Origin: Bifidobacterium goeldii
GTDB taxonomy: Bacteria; Actinomycetota; Actinomycetes; Actinomycetales; Bifidobacteriaceae
Direction: 5' to 3'
NCBI RefSeq assembly: GCF_003951095.1
Contig: NZ_QXGL01000005.1
Span: 1-64,000 of the forward strand
Length of the DNA: 64,000 nucleotides
Part shown: positions 62,698-64,000 of the stretch, piece after piece
How positions within the stretch are numbered: position 1 is the stretch's first letter
Layout of the letters: each line of letters starts with the position of its first letter
Made by a program: the position numbers and the translations under genes
Notes under the pieces: generated by a model
The model's input: the letters and a program-made list of their open reading frames with translations, nothing else
The model's database searches: none
Told to the model about the DNA's origin: nothing

Positions 62698-64000
62698 ATG
62701 GCCTCGAAGTCACGTTTAGGAAAAGGTCTTGGTGCTCTGTTCCCTGCGCTACCGGGCGAGCATGAGGCTGCTGACAAAGTTGAGTCGCAGCACGGTGCCG
62801 ATGATCATCGCGTTGGTGCAACTGCATCAGCGGGGGAGAAGACGACCGCTACCAAGGTTGCTGCTACCCCTGCTACTCAGACTGCAGCGGCGAAGAAATC
62901 CGCTACGGTGAAGCCGGAGCCGACCGCAAAACCAGCTACCGCTACAAAGCTGGAGTCTCAGACCGCTGATGAGTCGTCGACAAATCAGCCGTATGTGGAA
63001 CGCAAGCGTCCGGCCGTACCTGCAGTGCAAGATTCTGTGCCGGAGATGCATTCGCCGTTGACTGCGTCCTCCTCGCGCAAGTCTAAGCGCGCGTCGATGC
63101 CAGGTCTGGGAGACATCGCGCATCACCCGAGTGATATGTTCTTCGGTGCGCCTGCTGTGCCGACTGTATTGCCGGGCCTAGATGCGCACGATGCAGGTAG
63201 TAGTGCAGCAGCCGATAAGGTTGCGGATGCTACTGCTCCTGGCAGCAAGCCTGCTGCTCAGAAGAATGCCGTTGCCGCTCAGGGCAAGGGTACTTCGGCT
63301 CAGACTCGTAACAGCGAAGCTAAGGCTGATGATAAGGATAAGGAACCGGAGCTTAAACCAGTGGCAGGTGGCTACTTGGCTGAGCTCAAGGTGACCGATA
63401 TCGTACCGAATGCGCAGCAGCCGCGTACGGTATTTGACGAGGATGAGCTGAACGAGCTGTCCGCGTCGATTAGCGAAGTTGGTGTGCTGCAGCCGATCGT
63501 TGTTCGGAAGAAGCCCGATGTTTCACGTGAAACATCGGCGACAAACGCAGACAAGACCGACTCCGCTGATGTTTCACGTGAAACATCTACAGCATCAGCA
63601 TCGTCAGCACACTATGAGTTGATCATGGGTGAGCGCCGTTGGCGTGCATCTCAGCTGGCTGGCCTGACCACGATCCCTGCAATCGTGAAGACAACCACCG
63701 ACGATGAGATGTTGCGCGACGCCTTGCTGGAAAACCTGCACCGCGTGGCACTGAATCCGTTGGAAGAAGCTGCTGCCTATCAGCAGATGATCGACGAATT
63801 TGGACTCACTCAGGCTGAACTGTCGAAGTCAATCTCCAAGTCTCGCCCGCAGATCGCGAACACGCTACGACTGCTGAACTTGCCTGCATCCGTGCAGAAG
63901 AAGGTTGCGGCTGGCGTACTGTCTGCCGGCCACGCTCGCGCACTACTGGCGTTGAACGACGAAAGTGAGATGGAGAAGCTCGCTACGCGCATTATTGGTG
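62698..64000 (+). CDS. parB: Chromosome partitioning protein ParB, 3' end beyond the window
   Basis: At least 434 residues; no stop before the window ends. [16 protein letters not shown] is the ParA-stimulating N-terminal motif. An Ala/Thr/Lys-rich stretch of ~200 residues precedes the ParB-N domain ([20 protein letters not shown], ~228; [12 protein letters not shown], ~310; [19 protein letters not shown], ~345) and the helix-turn-helix [24 protein letters not shown] (~370). Between PIVVRKK and [12 protein letters not shown] an insertion of ~35 residues (~272-308) includes two DVSRETS repeats encoded by parS sites 3 and 4, inside the CTP-binding domain. The long N-terminus is also unusual compared with the ~300-residue typical ParB. 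Confidence 0.95.
   Translation, partial: MASKSRLGKGLGALFPALPGEHEAADKVESQHGADDHRVGATASAGEKTTATKVAATPATQTAAAKKSATVKPEPTAKPATATKLESQTADESSTNQPYVERKRPAVPAVQDSVPEMHSPLTASSSRKSKRASMPGLGDIAHHPSDMFFGAPAVPTVLPGLDAHDAGSSAAADKVADATAPGSKPAAQKNAVAAQGKGTSAQTRNSEAKADDKDKEPELKPVAGGYLAELKVTDIVPNAQQPRTVFDEDELNELSASISEVGVLQPIVVRKKPDVSRETSATNADKTDSADVSRETSTASASSAHYELIMGERRWRASQLAGLTTIPAIVKTTTDDEMLRDALLENLHRVALNPLEEAAAYQQMIDEFGLTQAELSKSISKSRPQIANTLRLLNLPASVQKKVAAGVLSAGHARALLALNDESEMEKLATRIIG
63519..63534. other. parS site 3, inside parB
   Basis: Exact TGTTTCACGTGAAACA, encoding part of DVSRETS within the ParB-N domain. Confidence 0.95.
63570..63585. other. parS site 4, inside parB
   Basis: Exact TGTTTCACGTGAAACA, 51 bp (17 codons) after site 3 and in the same frame. 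Confidence 0.95.

Overview
The window looks like a chromosomal segment of a Bifidobacterium-type actinobacterium, and it spans the replication origin. Support for this: moderately high GC, strong AAGGAGG-type ribosome binding sites, actinobacterial protein variants (DUF3566 protein beside gyrA, DUF721/DciA between recF and gyrB, dUMP-forming-type dCTP deaminase, NAD-type short 6-phosphogluconate dehydrogenase), many intracellular GH13/GH36/GH43/GH51 glycosidases under LacI-type control, and the order gyrA-gyrB-dciA-recF-dnaN-dnaA / rpmH-rnpA-yidD-yidC-jag-rsmG-parA-parB. The genus is an inference from gene content; no database search was made.

Layout. 1-445: apparent leader and promoter of an rRNA operon that runs off the left edge on the minus strand. 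446-14.8 kb: housekeeping and sugar genes (Sir2 deacylase, threonine dehydratase, GH13 alpha-glucosidase, GH36 alpha-galactosidase, tRNA adenosine deaminase, CPA1 Na+/H+ antiporter, esterase, dCTP deaminase, P-type Ca2+-like ATPase); a likely ~110-nt small RNA with its own promoter and terminator lies between the esterase and dcd. 15.1-17.9 kb: two secreted proteins (one with a CAP-like domain) that share a three-unit C-terminal DUF5648-like module. 18-20.8 kb: mscL and an orphan adenine-specific DNA methyltransferase with N-terminal helix-turn-helix segments, preceded by a perfect 17-bp inverted repeat. 20.8-24.7 kb: a gluconate module (gnd, gntP, gntK and a divergent FadR-type regulator) with a promoter and a 19-bp palindrome between the divergent genes. 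24.9-27.6 kb: glutamate dehydrogenase and an alpha/beta hydrolase. 27.7-27.9 kb: three consecutive 40-54 bp inverted repeats. 28-46.5 kb: a glycan-utilisation locus with a 1319-residue secreted beta-helix protein ending in the same DUF5648-like module, two sugar-binding lipoproteins, one permease pair, two GH43 enzymes, a GH51 arabinofuranosidase, an aldo/keto reductase and two LacI regulators.

How the glycan locus seems to work. Five near-identical operators (TGTGACCGGTTACA) sit on the promoters of binding protein 1, the permeases, the first GH43 gene and, probably, LacI-1 itself. A second palindrome (TTATCGATAA) is repeated between binding protein 2 and GH51 and recurs in weaker form before the permeases and the aldo/keto reductase. 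I infer that LacI-1 and LacI-2 run two overlapping regulons that share one permease pair and differ in binding protein. Enzyme families point to arabinose-, galactose- or xylose-containing plant glycans; no MsiK-type ATPase is present in the window.

46.6-64 kb: the origin region. Minus-strand genes run dnaA, dnaN, recF, dciA, gyrB, gyrA, DUF3566; plus-strand genes run rpmH to parB (cut by the window end). Exact DnaA boxes cluster in three places (dnaA-dnaN, dnaA-rpmH, rsmG-parA). Four parS sites lie in coding sequence: two in rsmG and two inside parB itself, where they encode an insertion in the ParB N-terminal domain.
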